A stretch of DNA of 64,000 nt, taken from positions 1 through 64,000 of the forward strand of contig JAFQZL010000032.1 in assembly GCA_017405945.1 (NCBI GenBank), written 5' to 3'. The notes beneath the pieces are model-generated. The model was not told the DNA's origin. It saw nothing but the letters and a program-made list of their open reading frames with translations, and searched no databases. The translations under genes and the position numbers were made by a program. Source of the stretch: Acidaminococcaceae bacterium. GTDB lineage: Bacteria; Bacillota; Negativicutes; Acidaminococcales; Acidaminococcaceae. Shown one piece after another: positions 33,687 through 42,537 of this stretch; within the stretch, counting starts at the first letter, position 1; every line of letters begins with the position of its first letter.

Positions 33687-34517
33687 TTATTTGGTGATTG
33701 CCTTGAAGGCTGCGGCCTGTTTGGTCATGCCGCGTTCGGAAGCCAGGCGTTCAATGGAGGAAGCGCCGAAGAAGCCGTCGATTTCCGGAACGTTTTTGAT
33801 GACGTAAGCTGCGTCTTCGGGATCGGCGATGGGACCACCGTGGCAGATGACCATGATGTCGGGCCGTACGGAGCGGCCGGCTTTGATGATCTCGCGGATC
33901 TTCACGCAGCAGTCGTCCAGGGTAACTGCGGTTTCGGCGCCGATGGAGCCTTTGGTGGTCAGGCCCATGTGGGCGACCAGGATGTCAGCGCCGGCTTCCG
34001 CCATGGCTTTTGCCTGTTCGGGATCGAAAACGTAGGGACAGGTCAGCATGTCAAGTTTGTGGGCTTCGCGAACCATTTCCACTTCCAGCCCGTAACCCAT
34101 GCCGGTTTCTTCCAGGTTGGCGCGGAACTTGCCGTCGATAAGGCCCACAGTCGGGAAGTTCTGTACGCCGTTAAAGCCCTGGTCCTTCAGCTGTTTGAGG
34201 AAGAGGTCCATGACACGGAAGGGGTCGGTGCCGCAGACGCCTGCCAGCACAGGTGTTTTCTTTACGATGGGGAGAACTTCGCAGCCCATTTCCTGTACGA
34301 TGGCGTTGGCATCGCCGTAGGAGAGGAGGCCTGCCAGGGAGCCGCGGCCGGCCATGCGGTAACGGCCGGAGTTGTAGATGATGAGGATATCCACGTCGGC
34401 CGCCTCGCTGCACTTCGCGGTAATGCCGGTGCCGGCGCCAACGCCTACCAGGATTTTGCCCTGGGCGATCTGGGCTTTAAAGTCTTTTAAGATTTCTTCT
34501 CTGGATTTTCTTAACAT
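33687..34517 (-). CDS. Phosphoenolpyruvate hydrolase-like TIM-barrel protein
   Basis: 276 residues. [74 protein letters not shown] and [13 protein letters not shown] are the conserved stretches of the PEP_hydrolase/IGPS-like family (PF09370). It is found with, or fused to, Tm-1-like proteins in bacteria and fungi; the biochemical role is unsettled. Good ribosome site (AGGAGG). It lies 147 bp after the Tm-1-like gene on the same strand. Confidence 0.85.
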   Translation of the reverse strand: MLRKSREEILKDFKAQIAQGKILVGVGAGTGITAKCSEAADVDILIIYNSGRYRMAGRGSLAGLLSYGDANAIVQEMGCEVLPIVKKTPVLAGVCGTDPFRVMDLFLKQLKDQGFNGVQNFPTVGLIDGKFRANLEETGMGYGLEVEMVREAHKLDMLTCPYVFDPEQAKAMAEAGADILVAHMGLTTKGSIGAETAVTLDDCCVKIREIIKAGRSVRPDIMVICHGGPIADPEDAAYVIKNVPEIDGFFGASSIERLASERGMTKQAAAFKAITK

Positions 34518-34664
34518 TGCATTTTCCTCCTTTTCAAATACATAATTACATCAGGTCAGGTAAACGTTCATCTCATTTGCCGCATAAAACAATCTTGCCG
34601 CATAAAACAATCAAATCACGCAAAGTTTTTCCGGTCTGAAAAAACAGTCCGGTCGCGCGTAAAT

Positions 34665-35879
34665 TTATTTCATCAGGGCCAGCAGTTTCTTCGCCGCGGT
34701 GATGGCAAAGTCTTTATCGTTTATGTTGTTGTCCATCTCCACGATTTTTACATGCGGGTTGGTAATGCCTTTTTTCAGTGTTTCATACAGGGCGGCCCGT
34801 TCTTCCGGCCCGTCGAAGGGCTGGCCTGCCGCGTCGATCATGGATACGCCCTTGAGAGGAAGCAATACTTCCATGTCCACGGCCGCCTGGTTCCATTTCT
34901 CCGCCAGACGCTTGCCGATCTCAATGTTCTCTTCTTTGGAAGTCCGCATCAGGGTGACGGTGGGATTATGCTTGTACAGGTTGCGGCCGGCGAATTCTTT
35001 CGGCACCGTATCCCAGGGTCCGAAGTTGACCATATCCAGCGCGCCCACGGAAACCACCTGCGGGATCTTGTTGCGGATGGCAGCCTCGCAGCGCGTGGGG
35101 CCGGCAGCGAGAACGCCGCCTACTACTTCGTCGCACCATTCCGTGGTGGTGAGGTCCAGCACGCCGGAGAAGAAGCCTGCGTCGATAAGCGCTTCCATTG
35201 TTTTTCCGCCTGTGCCTGTCGCGTGGAAGACGAGCACTTCGTATCCGTTTTCTTCCAGATACGCCTTGGCCTGGTCAACACAGGGGGTCGTTACACCGAA
35301 CATGGTTGCCGCGATCAGGGGTTTGGCTTCCGCCGTATCCGGTTTCAGCTGTTCTTTCAGGCCTGCCATCCCCGCCACAGCCAGCACGGCGTTCCGGAAA
35401 ATGGTCTTGGAAATTTTGTTCAGCCCGGCTACGTCCACGATGGAAGGCATCATGATAATATCGCTGGTCCCCACATACTGGGAAACGTTACCGGAGGCCA
35501 TGGTGGAAACCATTACCTTGGGGACCCCGATGGGGAGCGCCCGCATGGCCGGTGTAACCAGTGAGGTTCCACCGGATCCGCCGCAGGAGATAATGCCGTC
35601 GAACTTACCCTGGGCGTAAAGCTGGGGAATCAGTTTCTCCATGCCTTTGGAAAGGGCTTCCGTTGCGGTGGCCCGGTCCTTCCGGGCAACGATGGCATCG
35701 ATGTCATAGCCTGCCGCCGCCGCGATTTCCTTATTGCTTACATCCGGTTCGAAGGCAGGCGCGAACACGCCGGTGTGGATCATGAAGGCTTTCATTCCTA
35801 ATTCTTCTACCAGGCCTTTGATATAAAAGAACTCCGCGCCTTTTGTATCAAAGGTTCCGGCTACTGCAATTGTTTTCAT
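34665..35879 (-). CDS. Tm-1-like ATP-binding protein (UPF0261)
   Basis: 404 residues. ATG 35879 is chosen because AAAGGAG abuts the alternative ATG 35885. IAVAGTFDTKGAEFFYIKGLVEELG starts the UPF0261 fold; GIISCGGSGGTSLVTPAMRALPIGVPKVMVST carries the nucleotide-binding Gly-rich loop, and FHATGTGGKTMEALI is also conserved. The plant homologue Tm-1 inhibits tobamovirus replication; the bacterial role is unknown. It pairs with the downstream PEP-hydrolase-like gene. Confidence 0.88.
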   Translation of the reverse strand: MKTIAVAGTFDTKGAEFFYIKGLVEELGMKAFMIHTGVFAPAFEPDVSNKEIAAAAGYDIDAIVARKDRATATEALSKGMEKLIPQLYAQGKFDGIISCGGSGGTSLVTPAMRALPIGVPKVMVSTMASGNVSQYVGTSDIIMMPSIVDVAGLNKISKTIFRNAVLAVAGMAGLKEQLKPDTAEAKPLIAATMFGVTTPCVDQAKAYLEENGYEVLVFHATGTGGKTMEALIDAGFFSGVLDLTTTEWCDEVVGGVLAAGPTRCEAAIRNKIPQVVSVGALDMVNFGPWDTVPKEFAGRNLYKHNPTVTLMRTSKEENIEIGKRLAEKWNQAAVDMEVLLPLKGVSMIDAAGQPFDGPEERAALYETLKKGITNPHVKIVEMDNNINDKDFAITAAKKLLALMK

Positions 35880-35983
35880 GGACATCTCCTTTCTTTTCTC
35901 ACTAAAAAATTACGGTACCGGCTTCCTTTCAATTATATATAACGGAACATAATCTGACAGTGGAACAGCATCAGACATTTAAA

Positions 35984-36055
35984 CAGAATGGTGAATATAA
36001 TAAAACGGGATCCGTCAAATAGAATACTGAATATAATAAAACAGAATCCGCCAAA
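35984..36055. repeat. 36-bp tandem duplication containing TATAAT
   Basis: Two 36-bp copies (35984-36019, 36020-36055) of AGAAT..TGAATATAATAAAAC...ATCCG.CAAAT, with the start of a third (AGAATAC). The rest of the 35880-36303 gap holds only the composite element at 36159. Confidence 0.7.
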
Positions 36056-36158
36056 TAGAATACAATGAAAAACGTTTCTTCTTTAAATATTATATCCGAA
36101 TTAAAAAAAGAATGCCATATAATTCAAGGATTATTTTATTATTTCAACTTTAAAATGA

Positions 36159-36206
36159 AAAACGGAGAAGGCGCTTGTGGTATTCTTCCGTCCGTTTTGT
36201 TATAAT
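36159..36206 (+). promoter_or_regulatory. Hairpin-promoter composite element, copy 8 (different stem)
   Basis: AAAACGGA-GAAG pairs with CTTC-CG-TCCGTTTT and runs into TTTTGTTATAAT. The stem sequence differs from other copies but the architecture is the same. It lies about 100 bp before the hydrolase gene. Confidence 0.6.
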
Positions 36207-36303
36207 AAAAAGGAAGCGGAATGCAACGGTCCGGCACAGGCCGGAAAGTGAACGAAATCGATTCAGTTGTTGAATAAACGATAATCAGCAGGGAGGCGAA
36301 AGC

Positions 36304-37131
36304 ATGAAAAGCGGATTGGTAAAAGTCAGCGACGGCGCGCATATCTATTATGAGATGGAAGGCAGCGGTCGCCCGGTTGTTCTGATTCATGGCTGGGGCT
36401 GTTCCGGCCGGTTTTATAAAAAGAACGTGGAAGGGCTGAAAGACCGTTTCACGGTGGTGACCCTCGACCTGCGCGGCCACGGGCGTTCTTCCAAGGGCAT
36501 TGACGGATACCGCATTGACAGGCTGGCGCAGGATATCCATGAAGTCATTGTGTCCCTGGACCTGCATGATATGATCCTGATGGGCTGGTCCATGGGCGGT
36601 CCCACCATGCTTTCCTACTGGAAACAGTTTGGCAAAGAGGAAGGCCGGCTGGCCGGGCTGGGGCTCATCGACATGACGCCGTTCCCCTTCAGCAGCGGGG
36701 AATGGAATTCCCACGGCCTGCGCGATTACAATATGGAAGGCTTTAATGCGTTTGTGGGCGCGATCCTGAAAAACCACGACGGGTTTGTCTCTGCTTTTGC
36801 AAGTAAAATCTTCAAAGACGGCGTGATCCCGGAAGGCATGGACTGGCTGCACGCGGAGCTGATGAAACTGCCGCCGTATCTGGGCATCGCATTGTATGGA
36901 GATTATTGCTACAGTGATTACACCGATGTGCTGCCCACGATCACGGTACCGGTTCTGGTGGTGTCGGCGGACAGCGGCATTTTCCCGAAAAGCGTGGAGC
37001 AGGGGAAATGGATCGCGGCGCAGATCCCGAAGGGCGAGTTTGTTCCTTTCTATGAAGGCGGGCACCTGCTGTTCTGGCTGGAGGCGGACAAATTTAACAA
37101 CGCCGTGGCCGGTTTCGCGGCTAAACTGTGA
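36304..37131 (+). CDS. Alpha/beta-fold hydrolase
   Basis: 275 residues. VVLIHGWGCSGRFYKKN is the oxyanion HG region, LRGHGRSSK the conserved loop, GWSMGGPTML holds the nucleophile Ser, and the C-terminal FYEGGHLLFW holds the catalytic His. No signal peptide. Substrate unknown; an esterase or haloperoxidase-like enzyme. The next small gene starts 9 bp later. Confidence 0.88.
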   Translation: MKSGLVKVSDGAHIYYEMEGSGRPVVLIHGWGCSGRFYKKNVEGLKDRFTVVTLDLRGHGRSSKGIDGYRIDRLAQDIHEVIVSLDLHDMILMGWSMGGPTMLSYWKQFGKEEGRLAGLGLIDMTPFPFSSGEWNSHGLRDYNMEGFNAFVGAILKNHDGFVSAFASKIFKDGVIPEGMDWLHAELMKLPPYLGIALYGDYCYSDYTDVLPTITVPVLVVSADSGIFPKSVEQGKWIAAQIPKGEFVPFYEGGHLLFWLEADKFNNAVAGFAAKL

Positions 37132-37140
37132 GGGGAAGCC

Positions 37141-37341
37141 ATGATGGAAAAAACAAAACGGGATGTTGTTTTTCTGGTCAAGATTTACGATTCCACGGGC
37201 CGCCTGCTGCCCATCGTCACGGCGTTTGCTACCCGAAAGGGCGCCGAGGACCATGTCCATAAGTTTTTGCCCACGGACCGTTTTAACGAAGGGGCTTTTG
37301 CCTGCAAGGCGGAGATTGTGGAAACGGAAGTCGGCGACTGA
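37141..37341 (+). CDS. Small protein of unknown function, 66 aa
   Basis: Starts with ATGATG at 37141 after GGGGAAG. Two strands and a helix are suggested by VVFLVKIYDSTGRLLPIVTAF and RKGAEDHVHKFL. No family recognised. It sits tightly in an operon between the hydrolase and the inhibitor gene. Confidence 0.6.
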   Translation: MMEKTKRDVVFLVKIYDSTGRLLPIVTAFATRKGAEDHVHKFLPTDRFNEGAFACKAEIVETEVGD

Positions 37342-37365
37342 CGGAGACACGGGGAGGTATTGCAT

Positions 37366-38172
37366 ATGAAAAAACTGGTCCTGTTCCTGATGCTGCTTTG
37401 CTTTTTTGCGGTTGGTCAGAATATGGCGGAAGCAGCGGACGGGAGGAGAACGGGCATGGGATATATTTCCTGGGATGAGAAGACGCTGAGGCTGGATCTG
37501 CGCGCCAACCCTTCCACGGGATTTTCGTGGCTGACGGTATATCAGTCGGAAAATCTGGCAACGGGCAGCCGGCAGTACCAGGGTACAGATGATAATAAGG
37601 AAGCTACCACGGGCAGTCCCGGGGTGGATCATCTGCGTTTTACGGTGACGGACGATAAGGATGCGTATCTGGTGCTGAAGCTCGCGCGCCCCTGGGAAGG
37701 GGGAGAGACAGGAACGTATCATTCCTATATCATAAAAATGGAAAATGATAAGATTGCGGACGTTGCCTGCCGGGAACGGTTGTTCCATAAAGATTTTACC
37801 TTTGTCGCCGGCGCTCCGGAAAAGAACGAAGCAACCGGGGAAAAAGTGCGGTTTGTGGCATCCGTGCCGAAGGACTGGGAGTATGAAGACGCCGCCGGTC
37901 AAGACATGCTGGGGTTCAAAGTCAGGCCCCGGGGCAAAGAAGGGTACGGCAGGATCGGCCATCTCCGGGACGGGGTCGCGGCGGATCCGGGCGAAAACGT
38001 GAAAAAAATCATGATTTATAACAAAGAATATACCATGGGACGCTCCGCGGACGGGAACGTTGTCCTGTTTAACCAGGACCGCATCGCCTGGCTGGGCGGC
38101 AGCGCGGACTGGCAGGACGAATATTTTATGGATATCGTGACGATGCTGGATACGGCGGCTTATTGGGAGTAG
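37366..38172 (+). CDS. Exported chagasin-type (I42) protease inhibitor with extra C-terminal domain
   Basis: 268 residues from ATG 37366 (GGGAGGT at 37352). After a signal peptide ending AEAA, residues about 25-130 carry the three chagasin loops: NPSTGFSW, a Gly-rich middle loop (GSPGVDHLRFTV) and RPWEGGE. Chagasins block papain-like cysteine proteases. Residues 145-268 (VRFVASVPKDWEYEDAAGQ...) form a second domain that looks like a PsbP/LpqN-type lipobox-free fold, function unknown. Probably periplasmic or surface exposed. Confidence 0.8.
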   Translation: MKKLVLFLMLLCFFAVGQNMAEAADGRRTGMGYISWDEKTLRLDLRANPSTGFSWLTVYQSENLATGSRQYQGTDDNKEATTGSPGVDHLRFTVTDDKDAYLVLKLARPWEGGETGTYHSYIIKMENDKIADVACRERLFHKDFTFVAGAPEKNEATGEKVRFVASVPKDWEYEDAAGQDMLGFKVRPRGKEGYGRIGHLRDGVAADPGENVKKIMIYNKEYTMGRSADGNVVLFNQDRIAWLGGSADWQDEYFMDIVTMLDTAAYWE

Positions 38173-38281
38173 GAACGGGCGCTGCTCCGAAACCCTGCAG
38201 CTGCGGGCAGGTTACGGAATACGCAGATCGCTGTTTTCAGTCACGGTTATGAGGAAAAGAAATACAAGGGGGCATTCAGCT

Positions 38282-39112
38282 ATGAAACACAGAAGCACGA
38301 AAGTTCTGGCGCTCGCTGCGGTTGTTTTGTTTGCTGCCGGCGCGGCGGGAACGGCGCAGGCTGCGGCAGGCCCGGAGAAGCAGATATCGTTGATCGCGGA
38401 TCAGGCGAACGTATGGGGTACCGGTTCTTTTTATGAAGATTGGAAAAAAGATAAAGGGTATTGCGCCGTCACCGATCTGGACGGCAACGGGCGGCTGGAA
38501 ATTTTCTTTTTACATCGTGTATGCAATCCCGTTCCCCACGCAAACGAGAATGGGTCAAACGAAGAAAAGGGCAGGGCTCTTGTAGCCACCGTTCCCATAA
38601 CCATGCGTGTCTGCGGGTTTGAAGTGGGCAAGGATGGGAAAACGCTGGAAGAACTGAGATTCAATTACCCGGACAAAATTGCGCCGCCGGATCTGTTTTC
38701 GATGCGGGAAGGTTTTTATAATGACGGCGACAAAATCCGTTTTTATAATACAGCAACGTTAAACCGTGTGGGTGACCTTGGCTTTTGTTTGTACCGGCAA
38801 GTCCTGTCACTGAAGAACGGAACAGTGGAGGTCCAGACTATTGGAACGGAATATGGCAACTATGGTCTTTTCAACGACGTTCCCACAGCCGAGGCCATTT
38901 TTGATTATGCCGAAGACCGCTACGGAAAGAAAATGACAGAGCCTGAGATGAACGACTATGTAAAAATGTATGCTGCAGGCGCTGTTCCTGCGGATTTCAG
39001 GATAAACTGGATCTTTCCCGGGCACTGGGAAAAGGCGCTGAAGGATCCCGGCGGCCTGCGTAATATGTTTGCGGAAAGCTGGAAAGGATTTAAGTTTGAG
39101 GTGAAGAAGTAG
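38282..39112 (+). CDS. Exported protein of unknown function
   Basis: 276 residues from ATG 38282 (AAGGGGG upstream). Signal peptide ends GTAQAAA. CAVTDLDGNGRLEIFFLHR resembles a calcium-binding FG-GAP/EF-hand-like loop (D-x-D-G-N-G). No full family recognised. Confidence 0.6.
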   Translation: MKHRSTKVLALAAVVLFAAGAAGTAQAAAGPEKQISLIADQANVWGTGSFYEDWKKDKGYCAVTDLDGNGRLEIFFLHRVCNPVPHANENGSNEEKGRALVATVPITMRVCGFEVGKDGKTLEELRFNYPDKIAPPDLFSMREGFYNDGDKIRFYNTATLNRVGDLGFCLYRQVLSLKNGTVEVQTIGTEYGNYGLFNDVPTAEAIFDYAEDRYGKKMTEPEMNDYVKMYAAGAVPADFRINWIFPGHWEKALKDPGGLRNMFAESWKGFKFEVKK

Positions 39113-39179
39113 GAACTTAAAATGCAGAAAAGTTGTGCATTTGAGAGAGTACAATTGAAAGAAAAGTGATTTGCAACAG

Positions 39180-39214
39180 TCCCGGCAGGTTTTATAAGGA
39201 TCTGCCGGGATTTT
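39180..39214 (+). terminator. Terminator after the exported protein gene
   Basis: TCCCGGCAG/CTGCCGGGA, then TTTTG. Confidence 0.75.
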
Positions 39215-39233
39215 GATTCGACAGCAATATGCA

Positions 39234-39278
39234 ATCAGGGCGTCCTTCCTGTTGCGAAGGCACGCCCTGATTGTTTTT
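39234..39278 (+). terminator. Second terminator in tandem
   Basis: ATCAGGGCG/CGCCCTGAT, then TGTTTTT. After it the sequence to 39403 shows ATTATGGAAG repeats and no gene. Confidence 0.75.
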
Positions 39279-39403
39279 AAGAGGAGTGAGAATGACTGTT
39301 TAATTATGGAAGATGGTTTTGTTTAGAAGATAGTTTTGTGTATTTATTATGGAAGAATTAATTATGGAAGGCTGTTTTGCAGAACCGGCTTTGCGTCTCC
39401 GGG

Positions 39404-40054
39404 TTATTCGCCCCGTCTCGCGACGTCTTCTTCGATTTCCGCCTTCCAGTCTTTGGAGATGGGTTTGCGGCAGGCGCGCATGCAGGCCATGGCTTCCCCT
39501 ACGACTTTGTAATTCAGCGCGGTTCCCCGCCTGTCCGATTTGTACCGCACAGCCCGGTCGGCGGAGATGCCGATCCGTCCCGCCGCGCTGATGGCGTCAA
39601 TGTTGGCTCCCAGGAACATGAACTCCCAGTTATGTTTTTCCTGCATCCGTTTTACCAGCCGTTTCACTTTGTCCAGGGTGTATTCCCGGCTGGAATTTTC
39701 TTCCCCGTCGGTGGTGATGACCACGATGGTGTGTTCCGGTTTTTCGTCTTCCGGCAGGCCTTTCTGTACTTTCCGGATGTGTTTTACGCTTTTGGCTACC
39801 GTGTCCAGCAGGGCGGTGCAGCCCCGGGCGTAGTATTCTTTTTCGGTGAGGGGTTTTACCTTTTCCAATGGCACGCGGTTGTGGATTACGTTCATTTCGC
39901 CGTCGAACAGGACGGTGTTTACGATGGCATTTCCTTCCACGTGTCTCTGTTTTTCGATCAGACCGTTGTAGCCGCCGATGGTTTCCGTTTCCAGTCCGCA
40001 CATGGATCCGCTGCGGTCAAGAATGAAGAGCATTTCCGTTAATCCTTTTTTCAT
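39404..40054 (-). CDS. vWA-domain protein
   Basis: 216 residues from ATG 40054 (GGAGGAAAC upstream). MLFILDRSGSMCGLETETIGGYNGLI is the MIDAS motif DxSxS; later CTALLDTVAKSV gives the conserved Thr and VVITTDGEENSS the conserved Asp. A complete, small metal-binding von Willebrand A domain without signal peptide; likely a protein-protein interaction module. Such single-domain forms often work with AAA+ ATPases, but none is adjacent. Confidence 0.85.
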   Translation of the reverse strand: MKKGLTEMLFILDRSGSMCGLETETIGGYNGLIEKQRHVEGNAIVNTVLFDGEMNVIHNRVPLEKVKPLTEKEYYARGCTALLDTVAKSVKHIRKVQKGLPEDEKPEHTIVVITTDGEENSSREYTLDKVKRLVKRMQEKHNWEFMFLGANIDAISAAGRIGISADRAVRYKSDRRGTALNYKVVGEAMACMRACRKPISKDWKAEIEEDVARRGE

Positions 40055-40205
40055 GTCTGTTTCCTCCTGTTTTTGAAAAAATGTTACGAAAAAATCGATT
40101 GGTCGCGGAACTCCTGCAGATTTTTTCCGTAAAACGTCACGGCGGTTTTCCGTTCTCATTTCCGTTCTGTTTTTGCAATACCTGCGGCGCGTTTTGCCGT
40201 GCGCG

Positions 40206-40243
40206 TACTGAAAAAGGCTGCAAGGATTTTTCCTTACAGCCTT
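40206..40243 (-). terminator. Terminator of the LysR gene
   Basis: On the minus strand AAGGCTGTAAGGA/TCCTTGCAGCCTT with TTTTT after it. A GTCGCCTG/CAGGCGAC palindrome lies just upstream (40271-40287). Confidence 0.75.
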
Positions 40244-40303
40244 ATTGTAAATCAGTATTTATTTGTAGTGGTCGCCTGTCAGGCGACAAATCCGGCGCTT
40301 GTT

Positions 40304-41197
40304 TCATGCGGTGTCCCTGCCCCCGCTCCGGAAGAGTTCTTCCGCCAGGGTCAGGAGCGAGCTCACGGCGGGAGGCGGGTTCCTGTGGTAGCCGATTCCC
40401 AGCTCGATGGGGATGTTCCAGGCCGCCGGCAGGCTCCGGAAGGCAGGGAAGCTTTCCGTGGTATACAAAAGCGTAACCCCGTCCGACATGCGGCATTTGG
40501 TAAGAAGCGAGTTGTCATAGCTGTCGATGTCCACGATAGAGATATCCGGCTCATTTTTCATTATATAAGCCCGCAGCTGGTCCTCCGACCGACCGATGCC
40601 TTCCCGGTACATGAAGAGCGGATGCCCCCGCAGGTCCGGAAAATCAATGAAACGCTTATTCGCCAGCGGGCTGTCCCGCAGCACGCCGATATGCTGGCGC
40701 ACCTTTGCCAGCGGCAGAAATTCCAGGTCGCAGGCCGGGTGATAGTAGTTCATGATATATTCCGCTGTCACATCAAACAGGCCCTGCTGGAACTGCTCAA
40801 AATACAGGGGCAGTGAAAAGTCCCTGAAATGCAGCTGCACCCCGGGATAATATTTGTGGAATTTCTGGCAGATAATAGGAAGTGACACCCCGGGCAGGTT
40901 GGGGAGCGACCCGATAGTCACGGACTGCACTCCTTCCGTCGTCTCCCGGCAGCGCCGGAGAAGCTCATCATAGGACGCTTCCAGCTTCATCGTGTTCTGC
41001 AGGTAAATCTCTCCCGCGCGGCTCAGCCGGGTACCCCGGTTGGTGCGCAGGAAGATAGGGAAGCCCAGCTGTTTTTCCAGGGCAGCCACCTGTTCTACCA
41101 GTGCCTGGCGGGAAACATGAAGCTTGCCGGCCGCTTTGGCGAAGCTGCCCAGCTGGCTGATAACCAAAAGTCTCTTTAACAGTTCCTGATCCAGCAT
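40304..41197 (-). CDS. LysR-type transcriptional regulator
   Basis: 297 residues from ATG 41197; GTG 41206 is an alternative. The winged helix is LLVISQLGSFAKAAGKLHVSRQALVEQVAALEKQLGFPIFLRTNRGTRLSRAG, followed by a periplasmic-binding-like effector domain (VTIGSLPNLPGVSLPIICQKFHKYYPGVQLHF). It is divergent from the nitrilase gene, and three TGCAGGA-containing sites lie between, so it probably controls the operon 41656-44966 and itself, with a small-molecule inducer from the pathway (inference). Confidence 0.9.
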   Translation of the reverse strand: MLDQELLKRLLVISQLGSFAKAAGKLHVSRQALVEQVAALEKQLGFPIFLRTNRGTRLSRAGEIYLQNTMKLEASYDELLRRCRETTEGVQSVTIGSLPNLPGVSLPIICQKFHKYYPGVQLHFRDFSLPLYFEQFQQGLFDVTAEYIMNYYHPACDLEFLPLAKVRQHIGVLRDSPLANKRFIDFPDLRGHPLFMYREGIGRSEDQLRAYIMKNEPDISIVDIDSYDNSLLTKCRMSDGVTLLYTTESFPAFRSLPAAWNIPIELGIGYHRNPPPAVSSLLTLAEELFRSGGRDTA

Positions 41198-41267
41198 AAC
41201 AACCACCGTCCTAACTGCGCTGCCCGAAGGCCGCGCCGCACAAAACCATCTCCTTACAGAGCCTCGG

Positions 41268-41499
41268 TGCAGGAAAAATCCTGCATCTTGCCGATATGAC
41301 GTATTTGAGAGAAATTCGAAGCAAAATCTCCTTTTCTATACTTATTATCTTATAAATCGTACTTAAAGTCAATATAACGGCCGCATTTTAGTTCGAGATC
41401 GGCGTAAAGAAAATTCCTGCATCAGTGCAGGAATTCTTCGACTATGTCAGGGATTGCCTTGCATGTTGTCAGCTTTCCCCCGAATGCTGCAGGAAATTT
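41268..41499. promoter_or_regulatory. Three TGCAGGA operator-like sites between LysR and the nitrilase operon
   Basis: Palindrome TGCAGGAAAAATCCTGCA (41268-41285), palindrome AATTCCTGCA-TCAG-TGCAGGAATT (41412-41435) and half-site CTGCAGGAAATTT (41487-41499). All share the TGCAGGA core. The region 41198-41655 has no gene. Confidence 0.6.
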
Positions 41500-41548
41500 C
41501 GTGACTGCTACAGGGAGAGTCTTTCTTCCCGGGCTGAAAAAGGCAAAT

Positions 41549-41554
41549 TATAAT
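41549..41554 (+). promoter_or_regulatory. -10 box of the nitrilase operon
   Basis: TATAAT at 41549-41554 with no good -35 (TTCCCG at the expected place), as is common for LysR-activated promoters. Confidence 0.45.
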
Positions 41555-41655
41555 AAAAATGAAGAAATGAAACGATTTTGTAAAATGAAATGATTCTGCG
41601 CAGAGGGCAGGCAGTTCCGGGAAGGAATTGCCGCAAGGAGAAAAGAGGCGAAGCA

Positions 41656-42456
41656 ATGGACAATCAGGTGACTGTATCCGTAGTACAGATGAACTGTATT
41701 CGTGGCGAAAAACAAAGAAACCTCGCAAGGGCGGAAAAATTTATTGACGAGGCGGCACGGCGCGGCTCCAGGCTGGTGGTGCTTCCGGAACTTTTCAGTA
41801 CGGGCTACCGCGTGGAATGGGATGACGAAAAACTGGCGGAAACTATCCCGGGTCCGGTGACGGACTGGATGCGGATTCTGGCGAAAATGCACAGCCTCTA
41901 TCTTGCAGGCGCCATCATCGAAAAAGACGAAGAGACGGGGCAGTTATACGACACCGCTGTCCTGGTCGGGCCGGAGGGTATCGAAGGAAAACACCGCAAG
42001 ATGCATTTATGGAGCGGCGAGGAAAAACGTTTCGGGCACGGCACGGAGCTGCAGACCGTCGCTCTTCCCTTTGCCACCGTCGGCATGCTGATCTGTTATG
42101 AGATCGGCTTTCCGGAGCAGAGCCGGGTTCTTACGGAAAAAGGGGCCGACATCATCCTCTTCCCGTCTGCTTTCGGCAAGGCAAGGGCTCATGTGTGGGA
42201 CGTGGCCTCAAGAGCGCGCGCGCTTGAAAACGGCGTCTTCGTTCTGGCCTGCAACCGCACTGGGACGGAAGACGATACCGTCTTAGGTGGTCTTTCCCGC
42301 ATCGTGTCACCCTCCACCCAGGTCCTGGCGTCCGCCTGCGCCGACGGGGAAGCCGTGATTACGGCAGACCTGGACCTGACGGCCGTTGCAAGGCAGCGCA
42401 AAGAAGTGCCCTATCTGAAGGATCTCAATGAAAAACTCAGGATAAAGGGCTTCTGA
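41656..42456 (+). CDS. Nitrilase-superfamily amidohydrolase
   Basis: 266 residues from ATG 41656. The catalytic triad is visible: E45 in VVLPELFSTGY, K115 in GKHRKMHLW, C148 in MLICYEIGFPE. Length and motifs fit the carbon-nitrogen hydrolase family of omega-amidase/carbamylase type rather than true nitrilases. With the imidase-like gene downstream, a half-amidase step (R-CO-NH2 to R-COOH) is a reasonable guess. First gene of the operon. Confidence 0.9.
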   Translation: MDNQVTVSVVQMNCIRGEKQRNLARAEKFIDEAARRGSRLVVLPELFSTGYRVEWDDEKLAETIPGPVTDWMRILAKMHSLYLAGAIIEKDEETGQLYDTAVLVGPEGIEGKHRKMHLWSGEEKRFGHGTELQTVALPFATVGMLICYEIGFPEQSRVLTEKGADIILFPSAFGKARAHVWDVASRARALENGVFVLACNRTGTEDDTVLGGLSRIVSPSTQVLASACADGEAVITADLDLTAVARQRKEVPYLKDLNEKLRIKGF

Positions 42457-42471
42457 CGATACCATTGATAT

Positions 42472-42490
42472 AATACCCGACCGGGTAATA
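42472..42490. repeat. Palindrome between nitrilase and deacetylase genes
   Basis: TACCCG-A-CGGGTA-type repeat in an AT-rich stretch that also holds a GATATAATA -10-like box (42467-42475), so it may be an internal promoter with an operator. Confidence 0.4.
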
Positions 42491-42537
42491 TAAAACGTAA
42501 ACGTATTAAGTATCAATGATTTAAGGAGGAACGTAAA

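Noticed and set aside
36139..37962. 607-codon minus-strand frame
   Set aside because: It covers the alpha/beta hydrolase and chagasin genes in antisense; its content is low in motif and rich in His/Gln/Arg, as expected for a shadow.
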